NCBI GenBank assembly: GCA_023439305.1
Contig: JAEXOO010000038.1
Location: forward strand, 1-44,444
Length of the DNA: 44,444 bases
Source: Pseudomonadota bacterium
Lineage (GTDB): Bacteria; Pseudomonadota; Gammaproteobacteria; Burkholderiales; Burkholderiaceae_B
Direction of reading: 5' to 3'
Positions within the stretch are counted from its first letter, which is position 1. Each line of letters begins with the position of its first letter. Shown here in pieces: positions 33,437 through 41,128 of this stretch. The notes beneath the pieces were generated by a model. That model was not told the DNA's origin, ran no database searches, and was given only the letters and a program-made list of their open reading frames with translations. The translations under genes and the position numbers were made by a program.

Positions 33437-33820
33437 TCACCCCAGATAATGCCCCAGCCGTCCCAGAACCAGCAAACCCAACAATAAGCCCAGTACGCCA
33501 CCCAGAGCCAAGCGCCTTGCCGGCGGTCCCAGCCAGAAATCCGCACAGGCATCCTGCACACGCCGCAACCAGGTCAACGCCATGGGCTGGTCGTCAAAAC
33601 GACTGGCCTGCAATCGCAACTGGCGCAATTGATCAGCGCCAATTTCGTCAAAAGACTCCCAGTCTGCCTGCCAGCGCTCATAGGCAGCCTGATGGTCGGG
33701 ATCAATGTCCAGCCAGGCGCGCAAGGCGGCCTCACTGCGGGCATCCAGCCCGTTTTTCTTGCGCAGCAGCCAGTCCAACGCTTGATCATCAATGCACAGA
33801 CGGCGTTCTTGATCCTGCAT
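33437..33820 (-). CDS. Short FecR-like anti-sigma protein
   Basis: The 127-residue protein has the N-terminal cytoplasmic domain of FecR-type sigma regulators (DUF4880-like, about 10-55: ALDWLLRKKNGLDARSEAALRAWL, DPDHQAAYERWQADWES) and one C-terminal transmembrane segment (about 104-124: ALGGVLGLLLGLLVLG). It stops there. The 180 or so residues of periplasmic FecR domain that receive the TonB-receptor signal are missing. It starts 2 bp after the sigma-like gene and is surely co-transcribed. It could still bind a sigma factor but could not sense a receptor. It may be a remnant or a reduced regulator. Confidence 0.75.
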   Translation of the reverse strand: MQDQERRLCIDDQALDWLLRKKNGLDARSEAALRAWLDIDPDHQAAYERWQADWESFDEIGADQLRQLRLQASRFDDQPMALTWLRRVQDACADFWLGPPARRLALGGVLGLLLGLLVLGRLGHYLG

Positions 33821-33822
33821 GA

Positions 33823-34116
33823 TCAGCCTCGACGGTCATGCACCTGGACCCAATGATCCCGGCAACAAGCCCGCATCGCGATTCGCACATGGCGTTCGAC
33901 CAGTTGGCGCGATGTTCCCATCCGGGCAGCAATCTGCGCATGGGACAAGCCTTCGAAACGATGCATCAGGAAAGCTTCGCGACGACGGCGCGGCAAAGAC
34001 TGGATTACCGCCAGCATTCTGCCGGCCGAGTCGGATCCATCAGGGACGGCCGATCCCCCGCCTTGCATCAGGCGGCTGAAGAACTGGATCCATACGCGAC
34101 TGTAAGCTTCCAGCAT
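33823..34116 (-). CDS. Sigma-70 region 4-only FecI-like protein
   Basis: The 97-residue protein matches only region 4 of ECF/FecI sigma factors (about 35-90: MLAVIQSLPRRRREAFLMHRF, then LSHAQIAARMGTSRQLVERHV). Region 2, needed for core binding and -10 melting, is absent. Only about 30 residues precede region 4. ATG at 34116 follows GTGGAGAG. GTG at 34128 is possible. A Fur-box-like sequence lies 26 bp upstream, and the truncated FecR-like gene follows. No TonB receptor is adjacent. It might act as a DNA-binding modulator or be a decayed sigma gene. Confidence 0.75.
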   Translation of the reverse strand: MLEAYSRVWIQFFSRLMQGGGSAVPDGSDSAGRMLAVIQSLPRRRREAFLMHRFEGLSHAQIAARMGTSRQLVERHVRIAMRACCRDHWVQVHDRRG

Positions 34117-34141
34117 GGCGCTCTCCACGAAAACTGGAAAT

Positions 34142-34160
34142 GATAATAATTCCTATTATC
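34142..34160 (-). promoter_or_regulatory. Fur-box-like sequence
   Basis: GATAATAATTCCTATTATC is a 19-bp imperfect palindrome with arms GATAAT/ATTATC. It matches the Fur consensus (GATAATGATAATCATTATC) at 14 of 19 positions by my count. It is 26 bp before the sigma-like start codon, which implies iron-dependent repression. Confidence 0.65.
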
Positions 34161-34193
34161 TTTTTATGTTTTCATAAAGTCCAGTCATCGGGC

Positions 34194-34223
34194 AAAAAAA
34201 ACCCTGACTCTAGGAGCCAGGGT
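34194..34223 (-). terminator. Terminator of bamC
   Basis: ACCCTG...CAGGGT stem (34201-34222, with inner CTC/GAG pairing) gives a T run of seven on the minus strand (34194-34200). It lies 37 bp beyond the bamC stop codon. Confidence 0.85.
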
Positions 34224-34259
34224 TTTTGATTGGCGGCCGTCTGGGCCGTCGGACAGGCG

Positions 34260-35393
34260 TCAGCTGCCGGAGCGCATATTGCTCGAAAGCACGTTGATGA
34301 TGCGCTTGGCCGTCGGCGTAGTCTGCTCCTGGCCGTTTTGGTCCAGAACAGTCACGCGCGTGGCATCGCCTTGGCCAGTGAGCTTGATGCGCAGCGGCAC
34401 GGCTTCAGCGGTATTGCGACTGCCGAAAATACGGCCGATGATGTTCTGCTGCTCGATCTTCTCGCCCGTATCGGAATCCAGGTAACGAATGAAGAACTCG
34501 CCGGCGGAACGATCGCGATCTTCGACCGAGAACCCAGCCGAATCGATCGCCACACCGACCCGACGCCAGGCGCGGTCGAAGGACTCGTTCAGAACCAGCT
34601 CAGCTTGCCCCTCGGCATCCAGCTTCTGCACCTGGGCAGCAGCGGGATCCTTGGCGGCGTCGGCCACTTGCTGGCGTGCGGAGTCGATATCCGACCCGAG
34701 AAATACCATCATGCGCGCCAGCATGGCGGCGTTCAGACCTGGATCTTCCTTGGCGAACACCCACTTGAAGGCGGATCCGTCCGCCGTGGGGGTTTCTTCC
34801 ATGTGCTGGTGCGACACGTAGACTTCCGTCTTGTTGCCTACGCGCTCGATACGGGTACGGAAGCGATCACGCTCGCCACTGTCGAAAACCTGATCCACAA
34901 TGGAGCCCAGGGCGCTGCGAATCCAGCTTTCAGGAATCTTGGCGCGGTTTTCCGCCCAGTCGGTCTGGATCAGGCCGGCGCGCGGATCCTGGGACTGGAT
35001 GGTAAAGCCTTGCTCGCCCCAGAAGTCCACAACACGGGGAAAGATCTGATCTACGGGGCGGTCAATGACCAGCCAGCGCAGATCGCCGTCGCGCATCACC
35101 TGGATGCCGGCCGCCTGCGGCAGCACCTGGTCTGCACCGCCAGTCGCCTGCTGGGCCGATTGGCCCTGGGCGTACTGCGAGTAGGTCGTTGCGCCTTCGG
35201 GCGCACGGTAATGGGCGTCGCGGTTGGCCTGAGTCAGATCCGGAGGAATGCTCAGGGGATCACCCGCCACGGTGCTTTTGTAATTGACGGACTCTTCATT
35301 GCCCATCATCTGGTCCATCGTGGAACATCCCGACAGGACCAACAGACTCAGGGACAGCCCGATCAGGCGCTTATTAGCTGGCTTAACTATCAT
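34260..35393 (-). CDS. bamC: Outer-membrane assembly lipoprotein BamC
   Basis: The 377-residue lipoprotein of the BAM complex helps fold outer-membrane proteins. The signal peptide ends in lipobox LVLSGC with acylated Cys23. A long unstructured segment follows (about 24-95, with SIPPDLTQANRDAHYR, the part known to bind BamD in E. coli). Two helix-grip domains come next (about 96-215 and 250-370). ATG at 35393 overlaps the dapA stop codon (ATGA, 35390-35393), the usual dapA-bamC arrangement. Confidence 0.95.
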   Translation of the reverse strand: MIVKPANKRLIGLSLSLLVLSGCSTMDQMMGNEESVNYKSTVAGDPLSIPPDLTQANRDAHYRAPEGATTYSQYAQGQSAQQATGGADQVLPQAAGIQVMRDGDLRWLVIDRPVDQIFPRVVDFWGEQGFTIQSQDPRAGLIQTDWAENRAKIPESWIRSALGSIVDQVFDSGERDRFRTRIERVGNKTEVYVSHQHMEETPTADGSAFKWVFAKEDPGLNAAMLARMMVFLGSDIDSARQQVADAAKDPAAAQVQKLDAEGQAELVLNESFDRAWRRVGVAIDSAGFSVEDRDRSAGEFFIRYLDSDTGEKIEQQNIIGRIFGSRNTAEAVPLRIKLTGQGDATRVTVLDQNGQEQTTPTAKRIINVLSSNMRSGS

Positions 35394-36295
35394 GAAATCA
35401 AATCCGCAACTTTCAAAGATTGGCGCAATAAATCATGGTACTGCTGGCTCAACGGCGTCAATGGTAAACGATAACCGAGTTGAGTAAGGCCCATTTCTGC
35501 AACCGCCCATTTCACGGGAATGGGATTGGCTTCGACAAACAGGTTCTTGTTCAGCTCGGCCAGCTGGGCATTGAGACGGCGCACCGTGGGCACATCCATA
35601 TCCAGCGCAGCGCGGCACAACTGGCTCATCAGGCGTGGCGCGACGTTGGCAGTCACCGATATATTGCCGCGCGCGCCCAGCAGGATGTAGGAAGCAGCAG
35701 TAGGGTCATCACCGCTGATGACGATGAAATCTTCCGGCGCGTCGCGCAGCAGCAAGCCGCCGCGGGCCAGGTCGCCGGTGGCGTCCTTGATGCCGATGAT
35801 GTTGGGGATCTCTGCCAGGCGCAGGACAGTGGCATTGCTCAGGTCGGCCACGGTGCGGCCAGGCACGTTGTACAGCAGCTGCGGCAGGTCCACGGCTTCG
35901 GCGATGGTGCGGAAATGCTGGTACAGGCCTTCCTGGGTGGGGCGGTTGTAATAAGGCACGACAGACAGGCCTGCGTCCGCACCCACTTCCTGCGCATGAC
36001 GGGAAAGCTCGATGGCTTCGAGGGTGGAATTGCCGCCCACGCCCGCCACGACTGGAATGCGTCCGGCCACGTGTTCGACGGCGACTTTGATCAGCTCGGC
36101 ATGTTCATCCACCGACACCGTGGGCGATTCGCCCGAGGTTCCCACGACCACCAGCACATTGGTGCCTTCCTGAATGTGCCAATCGATCAGCTTTCGGTAG
36201 GCGGCAAAATCCAGACCCCCATCGGGATCCATGGGTGTAACGAGGGCAACCATACTGCCCTGAAGATTGGAAATAGCAGAGTCCGAACTTGCCAT
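35390..36295 (-). CDS. dapA: 4-hydroxy-tetrahydrodipicolinate synthase
   Basis: The 301-residue TIM-barrel enzyme of lysine and diaminopimelate synthesis condenses pyruvate with aspartate semialdehyde. Motifs seen are GTSGESPTVSVDEHAELI, the tyrosine in LSVVPYYNRPTQEGLY, LYNVPGRTVADLS and the Schiff-base lysine in GIKDATGDLARG. ATG at 36295 gives a natural start (MASSDSAISNLQGSMVALVTP). TTG at 36325 would be 10 residues longer. GGAG lies 12 nt upstream, rather far. Overlaps bamC at the 3' end. Confidence 0.96.
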   Translation of the reverse strand: MASSDSAISNLQGSMVALVTPMDPDGGLDFAAYRKLIDWHIQEGTNVLVVVGTSGESPTVSVDEHAELIKVAVEHVAGRIPVVAGVGGNSTLEAIELSRHAQEVGADAGLSVVPYYNRPTQEGLYQHFRTIAEAVDLPQLLYNVPGRTVADLSNATVLRLAEIPNIIGIKDATGDLARGGLLLRDAPEDFIVISGDDPTAASYILLGARGNISVTANVAPRLMSQLCRAALDMDVPTVRRLNAQLAELNKNLFVEANPIPVKWAVAEMGLTQLGYRLPLTPLSQQYHDLLRQSLKVADLIS

Positions 36296-36373
36296 GATGA
36301 GAAAAATCTCCGGATTTAAGGCCAACAGCCGAAAAAAAGTAGGACCTACAAGTTTAACGGATAAGCCGTCAAA

Positions 36374-37024
36374 TCATAAGAACCATTTCAACACGCCCTG
36401 GCCCAGCAACAGCAAGGGCTGCATCAAGGTCCACAAGACGCCGGTAAACATCAGCACGATCAAAATAATCATGCCGTAGGGTTCGATGCGGGAATATTGG
36501 TACGCCAGCCGGTTGGGCAGCAGGCTGAACACCACGCGCCCGCCGTCCAGAGGCGGCAAGGGCAGCAAGTTCAGAGCCATCAGCACTAGGTTGACCTGCA
36601 CACCGGCAATGGCCATGCCCATCCAGAACGTGCTGTCGCCCTGCCCGATCGCCACCATGAGATGAGCGTACAGCACCCACAGAATAGCCATGAACAGATT
36701 GGAGCCCGGCCCGGCCAGAGCCACCCACAGCATGTCGCGCTTGGGATTGCGCAGGCGTCCCCAATCCACAGGCACAGGCTTGGCCCAGCCGAACAGAATG
36801 CCGCCCATGCCCATCAGCGAACTGCTCAGCAGCAGCACCAGAGGCACCACGATCGTGCCGATCGGGTCGATGTGACGCAAAGGATTGAGACTGATGCGGC
36901 CTGCCAGCATAGCAGTAGGGTCGCCGAACATACGTGCGACATACCCGTGCGCGGCCTCATGCAAGGTAATACCGAAAATGACGGGCAAGGCGTAGACCGT
37001 AATGGTCTGTATGAGTGATTCCAT
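36374..37024 (-). CDS. Site-2 protease family metalloprotease (M50)
   Basis: The 216-residue membrane protein has the zinc motif HEAAH (His22, Glu23, His26) in the first helix and the second metal motif NLLPLPPLDGGR near residue 170. Between them are several transmembrane segments and WVALAGPGSNLFMAI. It is a short M50B-type intramembrane protease without a PDZ domain, like YwhC. The substrate is unknown. ATG at 37024 follows AGGATAG. It lies between dapA and a yciO-like gene, all on the minus strand, a common housekeeping order. Confidence 0.92.
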   Translation of the reverse strand: MESLIQTITVYALPVIFGITLHEAAHGYVARMFGDPTAMLAGRISLNPLRHIDPIGTIVVPLVLLLSSSLMGMGGILFGWAKPVPVDWGRLRNPKRDMLWVALAGPGSNLFMAILWVLYAHLMVAIGQGDSTFWMGMAIAGVQVNLVLMALNLLPLPPLDGGRVVFSLLPNRLAYQYSRIEPYGMIILIVLMFTGVLWTLMQPLLLLGQGVLKWFL

Positions 37025-37181
37025 GTCTATCCTGTTCCGGGCAAGCGCTGAACCGGCCCTGCAGAACGGCGGGCGCGCCATCTGCAGAGGGTTCGGTTCA
37101 CATTGGACAGCAAGCGCTGTCCCAGGTTCAGGATTGAAACACGAATGCGCGCACAGGCGCGAGTTTTTCCCGGTGATGGCC

Positions 37182-37808
37182 TTAGGACAGACCCAGAGAG
37201 GCCGGATCTCCCGAGCCGCGGCGCAGCACTTCGGGCGTCGCGCCGGTCAGATCAATGACTGTCGTCGCCTGCAAGGGGCAAGGGCCGCCGTCGACCACAG
37301 CTGCCAATTGATGCGCATAGCGCTCCAGAATGTCCTGGGCGTCGTTCAGGGGCTCGTCTTCGTCCTCGGGAATCAGCGTGGTGGATATCAGTGGACTGCC
37401 TACCTGCTCGATCAAGGCCAGCGCCACATTCTGGCTGGGCACGCGTATGCCTATGGTCTTGCGCGAGGGATGGGAGACGCGCCGCGGCACTTCCTTGGTC
37501 GCTTCCAGAATGAAGGTCCATGGACCGGGCGTGGCCATTTTGAGTAGTCGGTATTGGGGATTGTCGACCTTGGCGAACAAGCTGATTTCGGCCAGATCAC
37601 GGCAGAGCAGGGTCAAGTGATGCCGCTCATCCAGGCCCCGCAGGCGTCGCAGGCTCTCGGCAGCCGACTTGTCATCCAAGCGGGCCACCACGGCATAACT
37701 GGAGTCGGTAGGCACAGCGACCAGCCCTCCTTTGGCCAACAACTCGGCTGCCTGGGCCATGGCGCGAGGCTGGGGGTTCTCGGGATGAACGACGAATAAT
37801 TGAGACAT
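37182..37808 (-). CDS. YciO-type YrdC-domain protein (threonylcarbamoyl-AMP synthase superfamily)
   Basis: The 208-residue YrdC/Sua5-fold protein has VPTDSSYAVVARLDDKSA, LRGLDERHHLTLLCRDL, TPGPWTFILEATKEVPRR and KTIGIRVPSQNVALALIE. The RGLD..HH..LLCRDL form is that of YciO rather than of TsaC, which has KGRP instead. TsaC-like proteins make the t6A tRNA precursor, whereas YciO has weak or uncertain activity. ATG at 37808 follows GGAAGCG. It lies 189 bp before the tRNA-His gene on the other strand. Confidence 0.88.
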   Translation of the reverse strand: MSQLFVVHPENPQPRAMAQAAELLAKGGLVAVPTDSSYAVVARLDDKSAAESLRRLRGLDERHHLTLLCRDLAEISLFAKVDNPQYRLLKMATPGPWTFILEATKEVPRRVSHPSRKTIGIRVPSQNVALALIEQVGSPLISTTLIPEDEDEPLNDAQDILERYAHQLAAVVDGGPCPLQATTVIDLTGATPEVLRRGSGDPASLGLS

Positions 37809-37910
37809 ATCGCGCTTCCTTTATGATGGAGGGGAGGATGATTACACATGATGGCCGCCTGGCCCGGCAAGGCCGTTTGCGTCTACAAACAAAAAAGACC
37901 AGCCCGGGTC

Positions 37911-37940
37911 TTGCCTTTTTAAAAACATGCGTGCTAGAAT
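37911..37940 (+). promoter_or_regulatory. Promoter of tRNA-His
   Basis: TTGCCT (37911-37916) and TAGAAT (37935-37940) are separated by 18 bp, 57 bp before the tRNA. Confidence 0.6.
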
Positions 37941-37996
37941 AGCTTTTTTGCATCGAGCCACGCAGGCAAAATGCAAAAAACAATCAGCAGTACAGT

Positions 37997-38073
37997 GGTG
38001 ACCGTAGCTCAGTTGGTAGAGTCCCGGATTGTGATTCCGGTTGTCGTGGGTTCGAGCCCCATCGGTCACCCCA
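37997..38073 (+). tRNA. tRNA-His (anticodon GTG)
   Basis: The cloverleaf can be followed in full. The acceptor stem GTGACCG pairs with CGGTCAC. The extra G at position -1 (37997) pairs with C73 (38070), the histidine identity element. D arm is TAGCTCAGTTGGTAGAG. The anticodon stem CCGGA/TCCGG holds the loop with GTG. The T arm is GTGGGTTCGAGCCCCAT, and CCA is encoded (38071-38073). A promoter lies upstream and a terminator 80 bp downstream. Confidence 0.97.
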
Positions 38074-38144
38074 AGAATTCCGTTGTTTCCTGTTTTTTTG
38101 CCGGTGTTTGAACACAAAAGCCGCCCTGCCGGAAACAGCCATAT

Positions 38145-38177
38145 AAAAAAAGCCTGCCTATCGAGCAGGCTTTTTTT
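38145..38177. terminator. Bidirectional terminator after tRNA-His
   Basis: A run, AGCCTGC-N7-GCAGGCT stem (38151-38171) and T run to 38177. Confidence 0.85.
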
Positions 38178-38338
38178 CGTCCAGTCATCGTAGCAGAGCC
38201 GGGCTGCTTATGCATCCCGCCGCAGCACCAGCTCCTTGATTTACCCGCTCCCGGACGTCGGCGCCCGTCTTCCCGCAACTGGCGCAAAGCCCTACTTTCT
38301 TATACCCTAGTCTGTCCCGATTTCCCGGAGTGATTTCA

Positions 38339-38596
38339 ATGGAATACGGCGTTCCCGACTGGGACCAGGCCCCAGCCGGCTGGGACTGGCTGGCCCAGGA
38401 CGAAGACGGCCAGTGGTACTGGTATGGTGTGCCCCCTTCCCCCGGCATAGGCGGCGGCGTATGGCGCGCTCCTTCGCGTCTGCAAAAGCGCGCGGCGCAG
38501 GGCCGCCCCAATTCCGCCTGGATCCAGTCCCTCCATCAACGCCCGGATCTGCCCACCCCCTCTTGCCCACACGACCCCGAATGCAGGAACATCTGA
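38339..38596 (+). CDS. Small Trp-rich hypothetical protein overlapping cls
   Basis: I do not recognise this 85-residue protein. The first half is striking: seven Trp in about 45 residues within DWDQAPAGWDWLAQDEDG, QWYWYGVPPSPG and GGVWRAP. A basic part (RLQKRAAQGRPNSAWIQS) and a Cys/Pro-rich tail follow. ATG at 38339 has CCCGGAG 8 bp upstream. The last 16 bases overlap the start of the cardiolipin synthase gene in another frame, so translation is probably coupled. A role with the envelope or with cls is a guess from position. Confidence 0.65.
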   Translation: MEYGVPDWDQAPAGWDWLAQDEDGQWYWYGVPPSPGIGGGVWRAPSRLQKRAAQGRPNSAWIQSLHQRPDLPTPSCPHDPECRNI

Positions 38597-40050
38597 TTCA
38601 TCTGCGCGCCCTGCTTCAGGATTACTGGCCGCATCTGGCGCTGGCGTTAAGCATCGTGGTGGGCGCCTCGGCGGCCATCCATGCCGCCATGACCAAGAAT
38701 GACGTGCGCGCCGCCATCAGCTGGGTCGGGGTGATCGTCATGTCGCCGCTGCTCGGGCCGTTTCTCTATCTGATCGCCGGCATCAACCGGGTGCGCCGTC
38801 AAAACCTGCTGGAGCACGGCGCCGAAGTCTTCCGGGAGCAGGTCACCTACTCCCATCCGCCCGTCTCTGACGTAGGCGTGCTGGCCGGCTCGCAATTTCG
38901 CTCTTTGCAGATTCTGGGCGACCGCGTCAGCCGCAGCCAACTGCGCAACGGCAATAACGTGCAAGTCCTGGACGGCGGCGACCAGACCTATCCGGCCATG
39001 CTGCTGGCCATACGCCAGGCGCAGCGCACCATCGCCCTGCAAAGCTATATTTTCGACAGCGACCGCCTGGGGGAGGAGTTTGTCCAGGCCCTGAGCGACG
39101 CACACCAGCGCGGCGTTCAGATCCGCGTGCTGGTGGATGCCATTGGCGCCAAGTACTCACGCACGCCCATCGTGCGACTGCTGCGCCGTGAAGGCATACG
39201 CTGCGCGCTGTTCATGACCAATCCGCTGGGCTTCATGCGCATGCCCTATGCCAATCTGCGCAGCCACCGCAAGCTTTTGATTGTAGACGGCGCCATCGGC
39301 TTTACCGGCGGCATGAATCTGCGCGAAAGCTTCCTGGCCCAGTACACGAACGACCATCCCTCGCGCGACACGCATTTCCGCCTGGAGGGGCCCGCCGTCG
39401 TGCAACTGGCCGCCTCGTTCGCCCATGATTGGCAATTCACCACCCGCGAAGTCCTGCCGCATTCGCTCTGGTGCGCTGACAACTGGCAAGCCCCCAAGCC
39501 CCATGTGCCGGCACGCTGTATCTGCTCAGGGCCGGATCGCCTCATGGCCAGCACCCACCACATGCTGCTGGGCGCCTTTGCCGTCGCACAGCGTCACATA
39601 CGGATCCAGTCACCCTATTTCCTGCCTGACCAGATCCTGCTGGGCGCGCTGAATACAGCTGCACGCCGAGGCATCCAGGTGGATATCGTCATCCCGGGAC
39701 AGAACAACCTGAAGCTGGTGAACTACGCCATGACCGCACAACTGGATCAGGTCCTGCGCGCGGGCTGTCGGGTTTGGCGGGCCAGCGGCCCCTTCAACCA
39801 TTCCAAGCTCATTACGATCGACGGCACATGGTCATATGTGGGTTCGTCCAACCTGGACCCGCGCAGTCTGCGACTGAATTTCGAACTGGATGTGGAAATC
39901 TACAGCCGCGACACAGCTCGCCACATCCAGAACCTGATCGACAAGGAAGTTGAAGATGCGCAGGCCGTCAGCCTGGAATCCCTGGGCGCCATCCCCTTTG
40001 GCAAGCGGCTGCGCAACCGCCTGATCTGGCTAGCCAGTCCCTATCTATGA
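38581..40050 (+). CDS. cls: Cardiolipin synthase (phospholipase D family)
   Basis: The 489-residue enzyme makes cardiolipin from phosphatidylglycerol at the inner membrane. It has two N-terminal transmembrane segments (about 15-60, LALALSIVVGASAAIH and SWVGVIVMSPLLGPFLYLI). The two HKD motifs of the PLD fold are SHRKLLIVDGAIGFTGGMN (about 227) and NHSKLITIDGTWSYVGSSN (about 405). The C terminus RLIWLASPYL is near the family end. ATG at 38581 lies inside the end of the small upstream gene. The frame is open to 38413, but that part is not conserved-looking. Confidence 0.93.
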   Translation: MQEHLIHLRALLQDYWPHLALALSIVVGASAAIHAAMTKNDVRAAISWVGVIVMSPLLGPFLYLIAGINRVRRQNLLEHGAEVFREQVTYSHPPVSDVGVLAGSQFRSLQILGDRVSRSQLRNGNNVQVLDGGDQTYPAMLLAIRQAQRTIALQSYIFDSDRLGEEFVQALSDAHQRGVQIRVLVDAIGAKYSRTPIVRLLRREGIRCALFMTNPLGFMRMPYANLRSHRKLLIVDGAIGFTGGMNLRESFLAQYTNDHPSRDTHFRLEGPAVVQLAASFAHDWQFTTREVLPHSLWCADNWQAPKPHVPARCICSGPDRLMASTHHMLLGAFAVAQRHIRIQSPYFLPDQILLGALNTAARRGIQVDIVIPGQNNLKLVNYAMTAQLDQVLRAGCRVWRASGPFNHSKLITIDGTWSYVGSSNLDPRSLRLNFELDVEIYSRDTARHIQNLIDKEVEDAQAVSLESLGAIPFGKRLRNRLIWLASPYL

Positions 40051-40052
40051 AA

Positions 40053-40081
40053 AACACCCGGCCTGTGCCGGGTGTTTTTTT
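40053..40081 (+). terminator. Rho-independent terminator of cls
   Basis: AACACCCGGC-CTGT-GCCGGGTGTT stem directly after the stop codon, followed by a T run to 40081. Confidence 0.9.
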
Positions 40082-40111
40082 CGGCCGCTGGCGGGCGATG
40101 CCGCCGGGGCT

Positions 40112-40906
40112 TCAATCACCGGTAAAGGTCGGCGACTCTCCGGCCAGAAAGGCGCGCACGCCCTCTTTGTGATCATGGGTTTCAGCATAGCGGAAGAAAT
40201 CGTGCAGCTCGCCAATGCTCAACGGCGCATCGCTCTTGAGCAGGCGATTGATCATCTGCTTGTTCAGCCGCGCCGCCAACGGGCCACCGTCGCTGATGCG
40301 AGCAGCAGCCCGCAGCACTTCTTCGGCCACTTCGCCGTCGTCGACGATACGTGTCAGCAAACCTTTTTCCCGGGCCTCGGCGGCGCTGAACACCCGCCCT
40401 TCGAGCAGCAGCTCACGCGTCACCGCCGGACCGGCCAAAGAAAGCAGCGTACGGATTTCCTCGGGCGCCATGGGCAGTCCCAACTTGTTGGTTGGCGCGC
40501 CGAAACGGGCGCTTTGGCCGGCAATGCGCAAATCGCACTGTACCGCGATCTCCAGGCCGCCGCCCACGCAGACCCCTTCGATCTGGGCGATGACCGGATG
40601 CGGGCAGTTGGCGATTTCCTGCAAGGCGGGCGCCAGCACTTTGGTGTGATAGTGCATGACACTGTCCAGATCCGTACGCACGTACTGGAATTCGCTGATG
40701 TCCGCACCAGCGGCAAACTGCCGGTCCGCGCCGCGAATAATCACGGCGCGCACATCCAGGTCCTGCGAGACCGCCTTCATGTGCGCCTGCAATTGCCCCC
40801 ACATGGATACGGTCAGGGCATTGAGTTTGCCCGGATTGGACAAGGTAATGAAGACCTGGTCGCCATCGCGCTCCAGCGTCACTTCTGCAGTATTGAGTTG
40901 AGTCAT
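40112..40906 (-). CDS. Enoyl-CoA hydratase/isomerase (crotonase) family protein
   Basis: The 264-residue crotonase has the oxyanion-hole segments DRQFAAGADISEF and IEGVCVGGGLEIAVQCDLRIAG. The first catalytic Glu (of GGGLE) is present. The position of the second (QPE in classical hydratases) is Thr in FGAPTNKLGLP, so simple hydration of enoyl-CoA is doubtful. Single-Glu members act as isomerases, lyases or ring-modifying enzymes. ATG at 40906 follows GAAGG. It is divergent from a PaaX regulator, which points to aryl-CoA or phenylacetate-type metabolism, but no other paa gene is in the window. Confidence 0.88.
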   Translation of the reverse strand: MTQLNTAEVTLERDGDQVFITLSNPGKLNALTVSMWGQLQAHMKAVSQDLDVRAVIIRGADRQFAAGADISEFQYVRTDLDSVMHYHTKVLAPALQEIANCPHPVIAQIEGVCVGGGLEIAVQCDLRIAGQSARFGAPTNKLGLPMAPEEIRTLLSLAGPAVTRELLLEGRVFSAAEAREKGLLTRIVDDGEVAEEVLRAAARISDGGPLAARLNKQMINRLLKSDAPLSIGELHDFFRYAETHDHKEGVRAFLAGESPTFTGD

Positions 40907-40941
40907 AACCTTCGGCTCTTAATGTGAATTGGGGTTTGACC

Positions 40942-40962
40942 GCCGTGCCCTAGGCGCACGGC
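40942..40962. promoter_or_regulatory. 21-bp inverted repeat between the crotonase and paaX genes
   Basis: GCCGTGC-N7-GCACGGC lies 36 bp upstream of the crotonase start codon in the 222-bp divergent gap. It could be the operator of the PaaX-type regulator. A TATAAT (41053-41058) serves the paaX side. Confidence 0.4.
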
Positions 40963-41128
40963 ACTCAACCCTAACATGAATGGGTTGGCGATAGAAAATC
41001 AGAAAATCCATATATTCCCCGCCGGTTTAGAATGGAGTCCGGGCAAGGGCTTTATAATCAGCATAGAAACAGGCCTGACAAGGCAGGCGATCCATCCGAC
41101 TTCAGCCTAAAGCGCCCTTACAAGAACA

